From the NCBI GenBank assembly GCA_025602905.1, contig JAHLKI010000007.1:310001-374000 (forward strand): a stretch of DNA of 64,000 nt, given 5' to 3'. Origin of the DNA: Phlyctochytrium arcticum (taxonomy: Eukaryota > Chytridiomycota > Chytridiomycetes > Chytridiales > Chytridiaceae). Every line of letters starts with the position of its first letter. Within the stretch, counting starts at the first letter, position 1. A program made the position numbers and the translations under genes. The notes beneath the pieces were generated by a model that did not search any database, was not told the origin of the DNA, and was given only the letters and a program-made list of their open reading frames with translations. Shown piece by piece: positions 10,471-24,220 of the stretch.

Positions 10471-11451
10471 AGCCGCCGGTACGATTATCGGGAACTTCAC
10501 TTCTCTTCTGACTCCTCATTGTATTATTAACACTGTGGAGGATTATTGACAAGCAAGAATTGAGGGCCGGAATAGGATGTCGATTCTGAGCTGCGCATTT
10601 CTTGATCCAGGATATGCCGCAGGTACTATTGTCGGATGGCAGTTATTTATATACTTTTGTTCTGACTATCACCCCGTAGGCCTAGATTGATCCACTACTC
10701 CGACCACACACATTGAGTACCGACCCATACCCAGCTCTTGAAAACCTTGCCCACGCCACTTCCTCCCACACCTGTTGTCTTAATTACGATCGCGACTCGG
10801 GTTCCGCAGACTAATATACTAAATCTCATACTAGATGAGATATTTAACAGTGTATTTCAGACGGCCTACCATGAAAAAGCCTTTCAAAATCCCAGCTATT
10901 ACTAGCTATTACTAGAAAGCCAGCACAAGTGCCGTCCAACTTCATAACGTCTCCAATCAACCCAAGATTCCTTTAGCCGACAATCAAGGGCAGTGAGAGC
11001 GTTTATAACCTCAATTTGACAGCACGATGTGTGATTGACATAGTCTCGCGGAGTGTGCATAGTAGTTGCGTATCGACTTTTGCACGGGTGATGATTGAAT
11101 CGATGAATCGAGCCATTGAGTTTTTGAAACATGGACAGTTCTAGAGAGAAATGAGATGCGCCAAATGTGTAAATTATGCGCAAGCCAGGGCCCAGGAATA
11201 ACGTCAAGGCTCCAAAACACCCGGCGAAATGTGTGTTATCCATGCGGCAGCGCGGCCGTGAAGGTGGGGAAGGGGCACTAGAACATGAATTCCGGCATTG
11301 CGTAGTATTTTGATTTGTGTGAAAGTGATGGAAAAAAAACGATATACAAGCAAAAACAATTTGAAAGTCTGAGGAAACAGTGCCAACAAACGAGACAAAC
11401 TAAGGAACAGGGACGCAGCTAGTGAATGAAGAGGGAGAATCAAGTACAAAT
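10471..11451. other. intergenic between inverted-repeat arm and MET17
   Basis: Contains a second partial copy of the inner end of the left arm (about 10548-10615, GGAATAGGATGTCGATT). Otherwise AT-rich sequence with the MET17 3' flank. No supported gene. Confidence 0.5.
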
Positions 11452-13994
<2,543 letters not shown>

Positions 13995-14963
13995 ATGGGT
14001 GCCAACGACGACGACGTGTTCTCCGGCCAGCTCAAAATCATGGCCAATATGGGCTTTCCGGACGCTACCCTGAACCGCCGGGCCCTCCTGCAAGCTGAAG
14101 GCCGAATCTACGCTGCCGTCGATCTCATCGTTTCGGGTAATGTCAAGGAAACTCCCGCGACCAGTAGCGGTAACGCCGGGTCAAAGGATGCATTTGATAT
14201 GACGGCGTTTGATCCCTTGGCCAACCGGACCGGATCTTCTGCATCGCTTGGGACAAGGTCGAGCCGCTCAAATTTGAGCTCACAGTCTTCATTGGCGGAT
14301 CCTCCAGTCATAAAGTACAAGCCACTGTCCCCGGACAAGCAACATCTGATTGTCCAGTTGCATCAAATGGGATTCAGGAATGAGGGAAAGGCGCGAAATG
14401 CGCTGACATTGAGCAAATGGAAAGTGGAAGAAGCCGTTGAAATATTGCTCGAGCGCGAAAAGGATCTCGATGTGTATTTCGACGCGATAAACAAACCGTC
14501 AAGCTCCACCCCTTCAACTTCATTTAATGGAAGGGGATCTGCTCCCGCAGGGTTTTCGGGTGGACACACGGGCGCCGAAGAAGGATCTCCATTCAATGAC
14601 TTGGCCAGTCTATCATCAGCCTTCACAAACCTAAACACGCAAACTTCTGGCAGCGCTCGCAACGTATCTTGGCAATCTCGACCCTCGTACGCTTCACCCC
14701 CATCCAGTTTCGACAGCCATGTACCCCAGTCCGCGGCGCAATTCCCATCCATCATACCCGGTCCCAGCATCCTCAAACCAACAGGAATCAACTTGGGATC
14801 CCCAGCCTACAATGCACCCATGACAAATCAACAACCCTTTCACCAACAGCAAAACCAATTTTACCAGCCGCCTCAGCAGCAGCAGCAGCAAGAACCACTT
14901 ACACCAGGCCAGGACCCATTTGCCGACCCCTTTGCTGATCCACCCGAATTTAATCAGCGCTGA
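13995..14963 (+). CDS. Two-UBA-domain protein with DPF motifs, probable ubiquitin/endocytic adaptor
   Basis: An intronless 322-residue protein. Residues about 8-48 (LKIMANMGFPDATLNRRALL to AVDLIVSG) and about 115-152 (LIVQLHQMGFRNEGKARNAL to AVEILL) fit two UBA domains, each with the MGF loop that contacts ubiquitin. The rest is Ser/Pro/Gln-rich. The end has a run of Gln and DPFADPFADP, two DPF motifs of the kind that bind the AP-2 alpha appendage. A role as a ubiquitin-binding adaptor at sites of endocytosis is inferred from these motifs. It lies inside the inverted-repeat loop with MET17. The start ATG is the first in frame; an upstream exon was not found. Confidence 0.7.
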   Translation: MGANDDDVFSGQLKIMANMGFPDATLNRRALLQAEGRIYAAVDLIVSGNVKETPATSSGNAGSKDAFDMTAFDPLANRTGSSASLGTRSSRSNLSSQSSLADPPVIKYKPLSPDKQHLIVQLHQMGFRNEGKARNALTLSKWKVEEAVEILLEREKDLDVYFDAINKPSSSTPSTSFNGRGSAPAGFSGGHTGAEEGSPFNDLASLSSAFTNLNTQTSGSARNVSWQSRPSYASPPSSFDSHVPQSAAQFPSIIPGPSILKPTGINLGSPAYNAPMTNQQPFHQQQNQFYQPPQQQQQQEPLTPGQDPFADPFADPPEFNQR

Positions 14964-15599
14964 TATGCGTTTCCTTTGTCTTTATAGTCTGATTCACCAT
15001 TCTTTCGTCTGTCTATTGGATTGTAATTTTTCTCGCTTTTCCTTTTCTTGTACTTATTTTTTGAATTGTGCGTTTGCTTTTACGCCTTTTTTTGTAGATT
15101 TTCTAAAATGAACTTAGTACCTATGTCGATTACTTGTCACATCTGAAGAAGGTCGGGGATTATACTCCGCATCAGGCAGACATTCATAGTCCGTGTACTT
15201 TTAACGGGACATGAAGGGATGGATGGGACTTCCATTTGTTTCTCATCAACACTTCAGCCTTGACCATCACTCGAAGGATCAATGTTGCCCCGAAAAATTG
15301 CTCCCCCTGCGACTTCGCGCGTCGGTTTTGAAAATCACCATACCTCTTCCTGAATGGACTAGAAACGCCTCGGAAAATGGATCGGCTAGTATACGACTTT
15401 CTCATGGTCGGCCGTCTCGCCATCGTATCTTTCGTCCAATGGGGGGGTTTATTGTAGATATGCGAGTCTTGGCTTGGAAAAAAGTTTCGAGACTAATACT
15501 GATATTGGGTCGGTGCTCATTGTGTGAGGTCGGGGTAGGAGGTTCAGATTGGGCCCTTATGTGGTAGACAGAATGAAAGCGCATGAAGGAACAGGCACA
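14964..15599. other. intergenic up to right inverted-repeat arm
   Basis: A T-rich 3' flank of the UBA gene followed by non-repetitive sequence. No supported gene. Confidence 0.5.
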
Positions 15600-16845
15600 C
15601 GTTTTCCGACCTTGACCAAAACTTGCGCAGTCCAAAATCGATATCCTATTCCGTCTGCAGGTTTTGCATGGCAATATTCCCCAAAAGCCCAATATACGGT
15701 TTTCGAAGTTGAAAGTATGCTGAGAAAAAGTCTTGCAGGCAGAAGCTCTGCAGAGGCTTGGCCAGATCCCCGGATCCAGCGGGAGACAATCACGTGCAGT
15801 GGGAAGTTTTTGGACCTTGGTTCAGGGGATTGCCGCTGCGGTCAATTCGATTTCGTAAGCCCTCCTTCTATTTTGTATTCGAAGCTTCTATTTTTGTGGG
15901 GAGAAAATACGCTGTGGAGAGACATAGGAAAATCCTCAAATTATTTCTGCAGGATGGTAACTCATATCATAATAATTTCTCTGGCATTCATTTTTTTTTG
16001 GCCTGAATCGCATCCATTCCCTCCCCCTCCACAAGGCAAGTTGGCAAATTTCCGGACGGTAAACTAGTATGTTCCTGGAACCGACATGACCGACCGACAA
16101 CCCTGATTGGTAGAATGTTTGACAAAGTTATTAGAATACCAATGTTTCATATTCCGAATCAAAAAAGACGGATTCTAGCAATATACTCCAGAGACACTCA
16201 CCGCATAACAGTGAACCCGCAATTTCGCCTGCAAAAAGGCTCTATCTTCCGTGGGCCTATTTGACGGCTCGGATGTGAAAATGTCAAATGCTGCGGATTT
16301 CGGGCAACTGTCAGTCGCGCTCTGGGTAGCTGCCAATCCCGCGTCAAATCCCAAAAGTGATATAGGTCTTGAATCTACATTAATGACGGCCTCTCTCCAT
16401 TGAAAATCAATTGGAACACAATGGGCAAAGGAAGGGCGGGAGCTTTAATGTCAAAATGTCAAATGCTGCGGAATTGGTGGAAATGTCAGTCGTGCTATGG
16501 GTAGCTGCCAATTCCGCGTCAAATCAAAAATGTGATATAGGTCTTTGAACCATATTGACCACCGCTTCCATTCACTAAAACTCAATGGAAACTCAACGAA
16601 TATGCGCCGTGTGGGAGTTTTTGTAATTCGACACAATTGAGAGGGCGGAGTCTTATGATCGAAATATGGAGAATGAAGTGGATCCTGTTTGTCAGTTGGA
16701 CTTCACGATAAAGGCGTGGCCAGTACCGTGCACCACTACTGCTTTCTCACATATTTCTTTGCATGTTGACTGTCATCCAAGATATAATGCAAAGTTTCTG
16801 GCCGTGCTGCCGACACTTTCATAAAGTCCACTGAATCTCCAAAAG
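15600..16845 (-). repeat. Right arm of the large inverted repeat (about 1.25 kb)
   Basis: Reverse complement of 9261-10470 with scattered substitutions and small indels (for example an AATCG insertion next to the GACCGCAGCGGCAA block). The two arms face each other across about 5.1 kb holding MET17 and the UBA gene. Open frames in the arm (for example 15549-16067) do not match in the other arm, so it is non-coding. Confidence 0.85.
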
Positions 16846-17789
16846 GGGCAGCTACTGGAGGAAAATGACAACCTTCTTTTAATGTAGCGCGTCTGCCCGA
16901 CATGGCCGCCGTCCACATATTTTGAGTGAACATATACCAAAAAAGAACGAACACACATATCCCTCGCGATACCAAAATTGCACATTGCGCCTATATAACT
17001 CCATTACGACTGCCTACTGCAACTACAGCCTTGACCATATCCTTCTAGTCAGATCCTGACTCATTGTCATAGAGGTATAAAGAACAAAGTCGACCGAAAG
17101 TCCGCCTTACGTACGCGCTTGCACCATTTGAACCCCGCGACCTTCCAACTGGACCGAACAAACAAACAACTCAAACAAAGTTATGGCTATATGCTATGCA
17201 GCATATGCAAGATCGGGACAAACTACTCTGCAGTTCGCTATACGACTTAATCGCATTCCCTTTTGCTAGTGACATGTACAGAAAAAATTCGCACGGAGTA
17301 AACGTTGACGATTTATGGGCGCCTTTACTGAACATGACCATGCAGCAAGTTCAAATTACCTTGCACACACAGACATACCCACTTAGGGACAGCTGGAAGC
17401 CCGTAAATCTTAGTTCAGGGACCAGTAAGCTCCATGACGCACCGTGATACTCGAATCCCAACTATTGTTTTGCAGCGTAGAATCGTCTTCGGGGTTAGAA
17501 GACAATGAGGATGTCCATCGCCTGGTAGGTTTTGCATTTACACCCCCAGATCCAGATCCAGATATAGATCCAAACACATGTACCGAAGAGACTTTATGGT
17601 TCTCACACAATAGTACCAAGTGCATTTTGGCAACGCGTTGGCCTACGGATTTTTTAAGAGGAACATGGACAATGCCAGTGCACATAGGACAATGTCCATT
17701 GCGTGTAGACAATAGATCAGTTGACATGAGATGAGGGTCAAGAAACCTTATAGGACATCGAATGGCTCGGGGTTATATAGCAGGGCCTG
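16846..17789. other. Possible broken gene near 17196-17734, otherwise unassigned
   Basis: Two adjoining + strand frames look protein-like: one from an ATG at 17196 and one ending at a TGA at 17732 that encodes a DPDPDID-type acidic stretch. A good donor (CAGTAAGCTCC, 17424) and acceptor (TTGTTTTGCAG, 17475) lie between them, but joining them gives a stop. Either the gene is broken or my exon choice is wrong. No homologue recognised. Confidence 0.25.
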
Positions 17790-18476
17790 CCGCCTCCCCC
17801 CCTTTGATCTTTATCCAACGTCAAACTTGGACCATACCGCTTCGGACGACGACGACGACGACGACGACGAGCGACGATCAACGACTAGTACGACCTATAC
17901 TACGACGACGATAACGACAAGAAGATGCCTAGCTACGACGCATACTGGCTAGAGGACGCGAATCTGGACGAACCCGCTCACTGTGAGGCACAGGAGTCGG
18001 AAGAGGTAAGGGAGTGCGAGGAGGAGGAGACGGTGGTAGAGGACAATGGGAGTACCTTCTCCTTTGTGAGAGGGGGCCCAGAGGTCCTGATTGTAGACGA
18101 AGAGTTCTATCGCCGGCGGCAAGGTTAGCCACATTTCTTTTCTAATCTTGATACTGCTATTGACACTCATCTTTACAGCGGCGAATGCCCGGAAGGAGGC
18201 CCGGGAGCTGCGCTTGGAGTTAGCCTTGCAGCACTGCCTGGAGCAGGCTTTGGCGGCAACCCTGTACCAGCAGGCTCGGGAAGAGCGGAAGCGCCTTCCT
18301 TGGTGGAAGAAGATGGTCAGACCCGCACCCAAGAAGAAGGGGAAGCGAGCGAGCCCCGTCTCCTGGGTGAAGAGGCTACTTTGCATCCGGACCAAGTAGA
18401 CGGCAGGTAAATCAAACACTCTTCGTCTCATGCCAGCTACAAAGATCACTCATATCTTTTCTTTTTACAGGAACCG
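17790..18476 (+). CDS. Module copy C, small acidic-then-basic protein of unknown function
   Basis: The best preserved copy of the repeated module. Exon 1 starts at ATG 17925 (MPSYDAYWLEDANLDEP) and runs through a Glu-rich stretch to GPEVLIVDEEFYRRR. A 55-base intron (about 18125-18179, GTTAGCC donor and TTTACAG acceptor) leads to exon 2, encoding AANARKEARELRLELALQ and a Trp/Lys-rich tail (LPWWKKMVRPAPKKKGKR) ending near 18399. The donor differs from copies A and B (GTTAGCC against GTAAGCC). A second intron-like segment (about 18412-18470) matches the one after copy B, but what follows is SulP-derived here. The 5' block near 17797 matches 7970. Nothing like it is recognised outside this window. 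Confidence 0.45.
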
Positions 18477-18699
18477 TCCGGCCATGAAGTGCGGTGCATG
18501 GCGCGGCAACTGATCCTTGTGGGGCCAGGTGGTTCGGCGTGCTGTCTTGTCACGCAGCAGCATTCCACCTACCCATCCGTGCAGCAACTCACTCGCACAG
18601 CAATCTCTCCAACGCGCTACTTGCACCCCGTCTACTACCCGCGGATCTACCTTCCGACTCGCAGCAGCAGACGCGATCCACATCCTCTGTATTACTTGC

Positions 18700-19360
18700 T
18701 GGCCGCATCACCATCACCCTACTATCCCGCAAATCACCCAAATTCACCATCTCTGAACACCTCTCGCCACTCAGCGATCTTCATCCACTGGTACTGGCTA
18801 ACCGCAGCATCACCACTCTACTACCCCGCAAATCACCCAACTTCATCGTCTCTGAACCACTCTCGCCATTCACCGGCATCATCAACTTGGGAGCCAGACT
18901 ATCGACGGCAAGAAAACCAACCACCGCGCCATCGAAGAGTTTTCCCCACGCGCTCGCTCACCCAAGATAAAGTCATGATCATCCCTGCCCTCTCCATCTC
19001 GCTCTTCTACAACTTCTCGTTTGGTCTCGCTTCGGCTCCCAAGACAAAGTCATGATCATCTCTACCCTCTTCATCTTGCCCTCTACAACTCCAGTTTTTC
19101 GTGGTGACCGTCTCGTTTCGCTCCCAAGACAAAGTCACAGTCATCTCTTATACTCGCTTCTACCACTCCAATCATTCTTCATGGCCGTCTCTCCGCGGCG
19201 CACTCGCAAGTTTTCTGATCAGTTTGGCACTGTTCCCGGGGCCATTCAGGAATTCATCTTCTACATTGGTCTAGTCATTTACAAATTGCTCCACTTGCTC
19301 CACCACCAATTCGTCCGCTTCTTCGTCGCCAACGCCAAGGCTCACACACGCAACGTTCTC
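18700..19360 (+). pseudogene. Shuffled fragments of the SulP transporter gene
   Basis: Several pieces align with the intact gene at 291-2402. 18745-18780 and 18845-18905 both match about 1015-1080 (encoding ISEQLSPLTGII) and form a tandem pair of about 100 bases. 18908-19037 matches about 1905-2035. 19038-19122 and 19123-19260 restart from the CAAGAC(G/A)AAGTCATGATCATC point (about 1953) twice more. 19271-19345 matches about 2146-2235 after a gap that removes the STAS DSTG core. Frames are broken throughout. No function as a transporter is possible. Confidence 0.85.
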
Positions 19361-19443
19361 CAACACAATGTCGCGAGCAACCAATTCGTCCGTGTTTTCT
19401 TCACCTCAAGGCGTACCCTCGCAACGTTTTCCATCACACTGTC

Positions 19444-19490
19444 GCGAGCAAATGATATCCATGTCACCCACCACCAGTGCTTCTGGCGTA
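19444..19490 (+). pseudogene. Short fragment resembling the homeobox gene
   Basis: About 47 bases (encoding QMISMSPTTSASG) resemble 36032-36080 of the homeobox gene (encoding QMISMSPSPSAPG) with under ten mismatches. It lies directly after the SulP fragments. Confidence 0.55.
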
Positions 19491-19492
19491 TT

Positions 19493-20135
19493 TCGACTTG
19501 AAAAAACATCCATCGTCGCTGTATTTTCTACCCTATCAGCACCCACAACAAAAGGAGTATGCCTAAACTTCGGAGTGCCGTGTCTTCCCCCAATCAGCAC
19601 ACACTACATTCATGAACGGACTCCATCGCTCAGTGTCCAACCCGCTATTCCCCAGCGTACCCAAAGCAGCATGGACCTACGTGCATCACAGTCTCAGACA
19701 CTGGTCTGCACTCGCTCAACCGCCGACCCGTCCCCGCTGCCAACGTCAAGGCTCTGTCTCACAACGCTTACCATTCCGGTTTCTCGACTTAATTTGACAT
19801 CCATCGTCGCCACCCAAATAGCACCCACACCACCCAGAGTATCCACAACAAACTCCGGAATGCCGCCTCTTGACAGATCGACGCACACTACATTCCCAAA
19901 GCCTCCACACTGGACTCCATCATCCAGTGTCCGACCTAGGGCACCTATAGCAATATGGACCTACGCGCACCCCGGTCTCAAGCATCAGCCATCATACGCA
20001 GCGGGAGCGTTCGCCAACTACCCCAGGAAGCAACAAAGGGTAATACAGCACCCGATCAATCTTTACCGGCGCTGAACACACGACACAAGCATTGTGCCTT
20101 TAGCTATACTGGAGCGATCTCTGAAACAATATGTA
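19493..20135 (+). pseudogene. Two tandem inverted copies of the 3' end of the gene at 20591-22563
   Basis: Unit 1 (19493-19780) and unit 2 (19781-20135) each start with TCGACTT followed by an ACATCCATCGTCGC block. Each then aligns with the reverse complement of 20590-20930, the C-terminal 110 codons of the neighbouring membrane protein. Unit 1 keeps PSLSVQPAIPQRTQSSMDLR against PSPSVRPATPQRTQSNVDLR in the intact gene. Unit 2 keeps STTNSGMPPLD and runs to the gene's last codons. A short SulP-like piece (GCCAACGTCAAGGCTCT, about 19740) is embedded at the end of unit 1. Frames are interrupted in both. Confidence 0.8.
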
Positions 20136-20590
20136 TTTTAGACATTAGTCGTTTTATACTTTAGAGAAATAGAATGATTATCATTGATACAGGTCACATA
20201 AATTATAAAATAGAAAAAGATCCAATGTGCAGAAAATGTTTTAGAGAAAGTAAACGGAACAGTGAAGGAAACAACTCTAATCTATTGTGAAGATTCAATA
20301 AATCAGCGGACATCATATAGGAGGTCCCTTGCTTTGCAAACCATGTAGGCCAAAGACCCATTTCAACCGTGCCGGGACCATGACAGATGTGTCTTGACTA
20401 AAGAGCCGTCCATGACAGTTTCCACACTCTCGACATTTTTCACTTATATATCTCTTTCTATATCATTATTCTTATGACAAATGTATCAATTATAAACCTC
20501 TTCAATGTCGACAGTACACGTTGACCTAGTATTTTATGGATGTAAACCACGGGTCCGTATTGTCCAAACAATAATGTCAAAAAACCCATA
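20136..20590. other. intergenic, AT-rich
   Basis: Space between the inverted 3'-end copies and the intact gene they derive from. Ordinary AT-rich 3' flank, no gene seen. Confidence 0.5.
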
Positions 20591-22563
20591 TTACTTCAAC
20601 GATCGCTGCAACATAGCCAACGGCACATCATCCTCATGTTTGTGCCGTGCGTCCAGCGCCGACAGAGATTGATCGGATGCGTTGTTACCCTTTATGGCTT
20701 TCTGGGGTAGTTCGCGAACACTTCCACTACGTACGATGGCCGGTGGCTGGGACCGTGAAGCGCGTAGGTCCACATTGCTTTGGGTGCGCTGCGGGGTAGC
20801 GGGTCGGACACTGGGTGAGGGAATCCAGCGCGGTGGCTTTGTGGATGACGCGGGCGCTGAAGGGTCAAAAGACGGCATTGCAGAGTTTGTTGTCGAGACT
20901 TCTTGTGGTGTGGATGCTGATGGGGTACCATCTACGACTGCGATGGTGGTCACATCCTGTCGGGATCCATTGTGTTGGCCTAATTGGGGTGGAGTGCCTT
21001 GACGCGTACCGCGAGGGTTACGGGCTGAACGCTCCCGCTTGAAAGTCAATCCTTCATCATTCCGATCTTCGGATGACGGGGTATCTTCCATGTCATCCAC
21101 CATGCGCCGCGTTGTCGCGTGCGCCCGGTGCCGCTGCTGCATGGATTTATTTTGCCTATTCAGAGACGCTGAACTTTCAGTACGGCGATACTGGTGATGT
21201 CGCGAGTGCTTTTGCGCTAATCCGGCCATGGTCATTTCCGATTTGGATCGTCGGAGAGTTTGCTCTTGGACATGGCAATTAGACGAATGTGATCTGTGGA
21301 GATGATCTCGTCTTGGCTCGGGTTCAGAGGGACCATCTGGATCAGCATTGCTCTCTTGCCCTTGGTCACGGCGACTACGGTGCAGCGCTCCCACACTGAC
21401 AGATTGATTTCGCTGGACCAGTCGCTCACGAGGATATTTTACCGAGACAGATCGAGAAGCAACCAGACTACCCGAAGATGTGTTTTGTCCTTCGTTATGG
21501 CCGGATGGTGATGAACTTTGAGTGTCAGAAGAGGAGGGACCCGTCTGAGTTGGCTTCCTTGTGGTTGTTCGCTGCCTTTTCACGGTTCCAGCCCGCGAAA
21601 CCGATTTTACTGTCGACTTTTTCCGGTGAACGGACATGGACCGCTTATGATCAGATGACCCAGACCGTGATGATAGATCAACCCCAAACTCTTTGTCCAT
21701 TCCTACGGTGAGCGTATCGCCATCGCCCATCTCCAACGTCATGCTTTCCTCGACACGAATCACTGATGATTGAGGGATAAGGGAGAATCGTTTCATGTCG
21801 GCAAATCCTGAGCCCAAATCTCTATATTTGGCCGGTGCCGCATTTTTGTGATATGGATTCTGATCATTTTCATTTCCATCCTCCGTCGAACTTGAAGTAT
21901 CGTCAGGATCTGACTTGCGCAGCGTGCTTGAATGCGAGTGGACTGAGTCGCGCCGAGCATGCTCTCTTCTTTTATACATGTCGGACGTCGCATCCTCCTT
22001 GTATTCGGCATCTAACCGGTGCTTTGGGGTTCGCGTACTAGGACGTTGTCGACTCTGGGCGCGCAGGATCTCGCGCGTTGAATTGGGTTTCGAAGGGGCA
22101 GCGATGTCATTGCATTCTTCCCGAATCTCGATCGTGTCATGCTGCATCCTCTCTCCGAATTCCTTTTCTCGCTGCGGACTCCGTTCACGTCCTAATCCCA
22201 TTTTTTGCTGCGTCTGGGCGATGAGATGAGCAAGACTTGGACCGCCATTGCTGCTATTTCCGCTCATCGCACTGTTTCTGCGCCCGCGGTCACCAACACG
22301 GTTGCGGTACCATAACCCACTGAATGAAACCACCATTAAAACAAGAATGATAATAGCGATGGCAGCGACCCAGTCTGGCCATGTTCCTAGTGCACCTGTT
22401 CAATTGAAGTAAAGATGAGTTGATGAGCTTTCTATTGTTTGTTTATTTTAATATCCCAGTCTCTCCCGACCATATTTTTCCCACACATTTGAACCCATAC
22501 GAGTACATAGAGTGGAGATGGGTGAAGCACTACAGGTTCCTTACCTAGATGAACTGATCCCAT
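20591..22563 (-). CDS. Membrane-anchored Ser/Arg-rich protein of unknown function
   Basis: Two exons: a 19-base first exon (22563-22545) and 22395-20591, separated by a 149-base intron. They join in frame to 607 residues. The first exon adds MGSVHLG, and the second begins with a single hydrophobic helix (WPDWVAAIAIIILVLMVVSF) followed by a basic stop-transfer stretch (YRNRVGDRGRR). The remaining 560 residues are Ser, Arg, Gln and His-rich and disordered, with no fold recognised. The topology is probably N-terminus out with a long cytosolic tail, by the positive-inside rule. The last 110 codons have been copied twice, inverted, just downstream (19493-20135). Function unknown. Confidence 0.7.
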
Positions 22564-23266
22564 AATGTCCTCGGTTCTTGTATTTCGTTGTTTTCAACCG
22601 GAAAAGTCGCTGGCGAAACTCCTTCAAATTTTGGATCTGAGAAAAGCGGAGTTTTGAAATGTGTCACACAAGCAGCTTCCATTCCCAGCACACAGACACC
22701 AACAGGATATCAAGACTTTTGATGGAAAAGTTTGTCTTCACGGCAGCCTAATGTATAAATTCTTGGGCAATAGGACCGTCTCAAATTGCGCAGACCCCAG
22801 GGATGGGTTGTTATGCCAGGGGTTGGGCACCGTACCACAACTTTAGTACCATAAAAAACAGTCAAAGGGAAAAGGATCAGACTCTTTCTGTTATGGCAAC
22901 TCGGCGAGAGAAGGACAAAAAACATGAGTTTACACCACCGAACAAAGCGTTCCGTCCTTTTTGTGCCTCTTGATTCACATTATGATTCTGCGAGATCGCC
23001 GAGATTGTTCATGGCTCGAGCATTTCGTTCATTTTGTTCTATCTCTTCAACCTCAAATGCCAAGCATAAAGTGACCTCGCCGTGCACTGGTTTTGGCATG
23101 TTTTGAGACATATGGGTGTTGGATCTGGATATGATGGCCATAGAGAAGATGTGTGAGATCCGAATTGAGATGCATCGCAACCTGGTGGGTGGCTTGGTCC
23201 CAGACTCCGAGTCTGTCGTTCAAGTTTGTTGAATCGCAAACCAACGTATTTATCGAAGACCCCAGT
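22564..23266. other. divergent promoter region
   Basis: About 700 bases between the divergently transcribed membrane-protein gene and TAF13. No gene or repeat seen. Confidence 0.5.
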
Positions 23267-23695
23267 ATGCGCGCCCCCAAGAAAGTATTCACAAAGGAAG
23301 GTCAGTGGAAACCGATGCGTTTTGGTTGTTGTTGCAAGGTTTTTGATCCAAAAAAATCCCAGTCCGTATGCTCATGTATGGCTTTGGCGATGTCTCCAAC
23401 CCATCCCCCGATTCCGTCGATCTCATGGAAACCATGTTAAACACATACATATTGGATCTGGTACAATTTTGCAGCCTCTATGCCTATCAGATCATGTTCT
23501 GTTTTACTTATCGTGTTTGGGTAGTGTGAGTCGGCTGCAGCCATCAATCCCAAACCCAAAACCAATGATTTCCTGCATGCTCTTCGGAAGGATCCCAAGA
23601 AGCGGGCTAGAGGACAGGAGTTGCTGGCGCTTGATAAAGATTTCAAGCGGGCTAGAACCATTTTCAACGATGTGCCAGAAATGGCGCAAAAGTGA
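23267..23695 (+). CDS. TAF13: Transcription initiation factor TFIID subunit 13
   Basis: Three small exons (23267-23300, 23363-23460, 23525-23695) join in frame to 100 residues. TAF13 is a histone-fold protein that pairs with TAF11 inside TFIID and helps load TBP at promoters. Seen: an N-terminal KKVFTKEVRMLMYGFGD that matches the family's KELRxMMYGFGD, helix 2 (SVDLMETMLNTYILDLCE), the KTNDFLHALRKDPKK block, and a C-terminal ELLALDKDFKRARTIF helix. Length is near the fungal minimum. The first donor is GTCAGT rather than GTAAGT, and the third exon's acceptor (GGGTAG) was chosen because it alone keeps the frame. All exons are too short to show as long open frames. Confidence 0.88.
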
Positions 23696-24220
23696 TTCAA
23701 ACGATTTGCAGTGAGGACGTATGGAATTTGGAAAATTTGGCCATCTTTTCCGGAAACGAACACATTCAACAGCAGAATTGAGGGCTTTAGGGCAATCATG
23801 AGGATTGAACTATGGACAGCTGTTGTTACGCATCCCACTCAGCGGCGTACGACCAACGCCCCAAAAACGACAAATTTGCCATATCCGAACGTATTTGCAA
23901 TCAATTGAGGTTTTCTGGATTTGGCGGGACGGCATTCGATTCGCCATTGCTTCCGTCGGACATCCCCTCGGAAAGGCTAAGAATTACGGGAACGCTGTGC
24001 GCAAAAGACATACGGCACGCCACGCATTAGCGCTCTCATCGATCGCGCGGAATATGAAATGGGAGGACATTCAACAACGCATGAGTCTGCCCTTCCGCTT
24101 CATCATTGTGGTGGTCGAGGGGAATCGTTATGTAGATGAGGCTTCAAAAAACCAAAAAAAGCAATGGATTGAGTATATCTTGAAACTAGAGTTATTATCC
24201 ACGGGAGTGTCTTGTATGTA
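23696..24220. other. Convergent spacer with an uncertain 72-codon frame
   Basis: Between TAF13 and the septin fusion. A + strand frame at 23812-24030 (starting MDSCCYASHSAAYDQRPK) has fairly protein-like composition but no recognised homologue, and a second frame overlaps it to 24224. I leave it as an open possibility rather than a gene. Confidence 0.3.

Noticed and set aside
15549..16067. 172-codon open frame in the right inverted-repeat arm
   Set aside because: The corresponding stretch of the left arm does not keep the frame, so there is no sign of selection on a protein.
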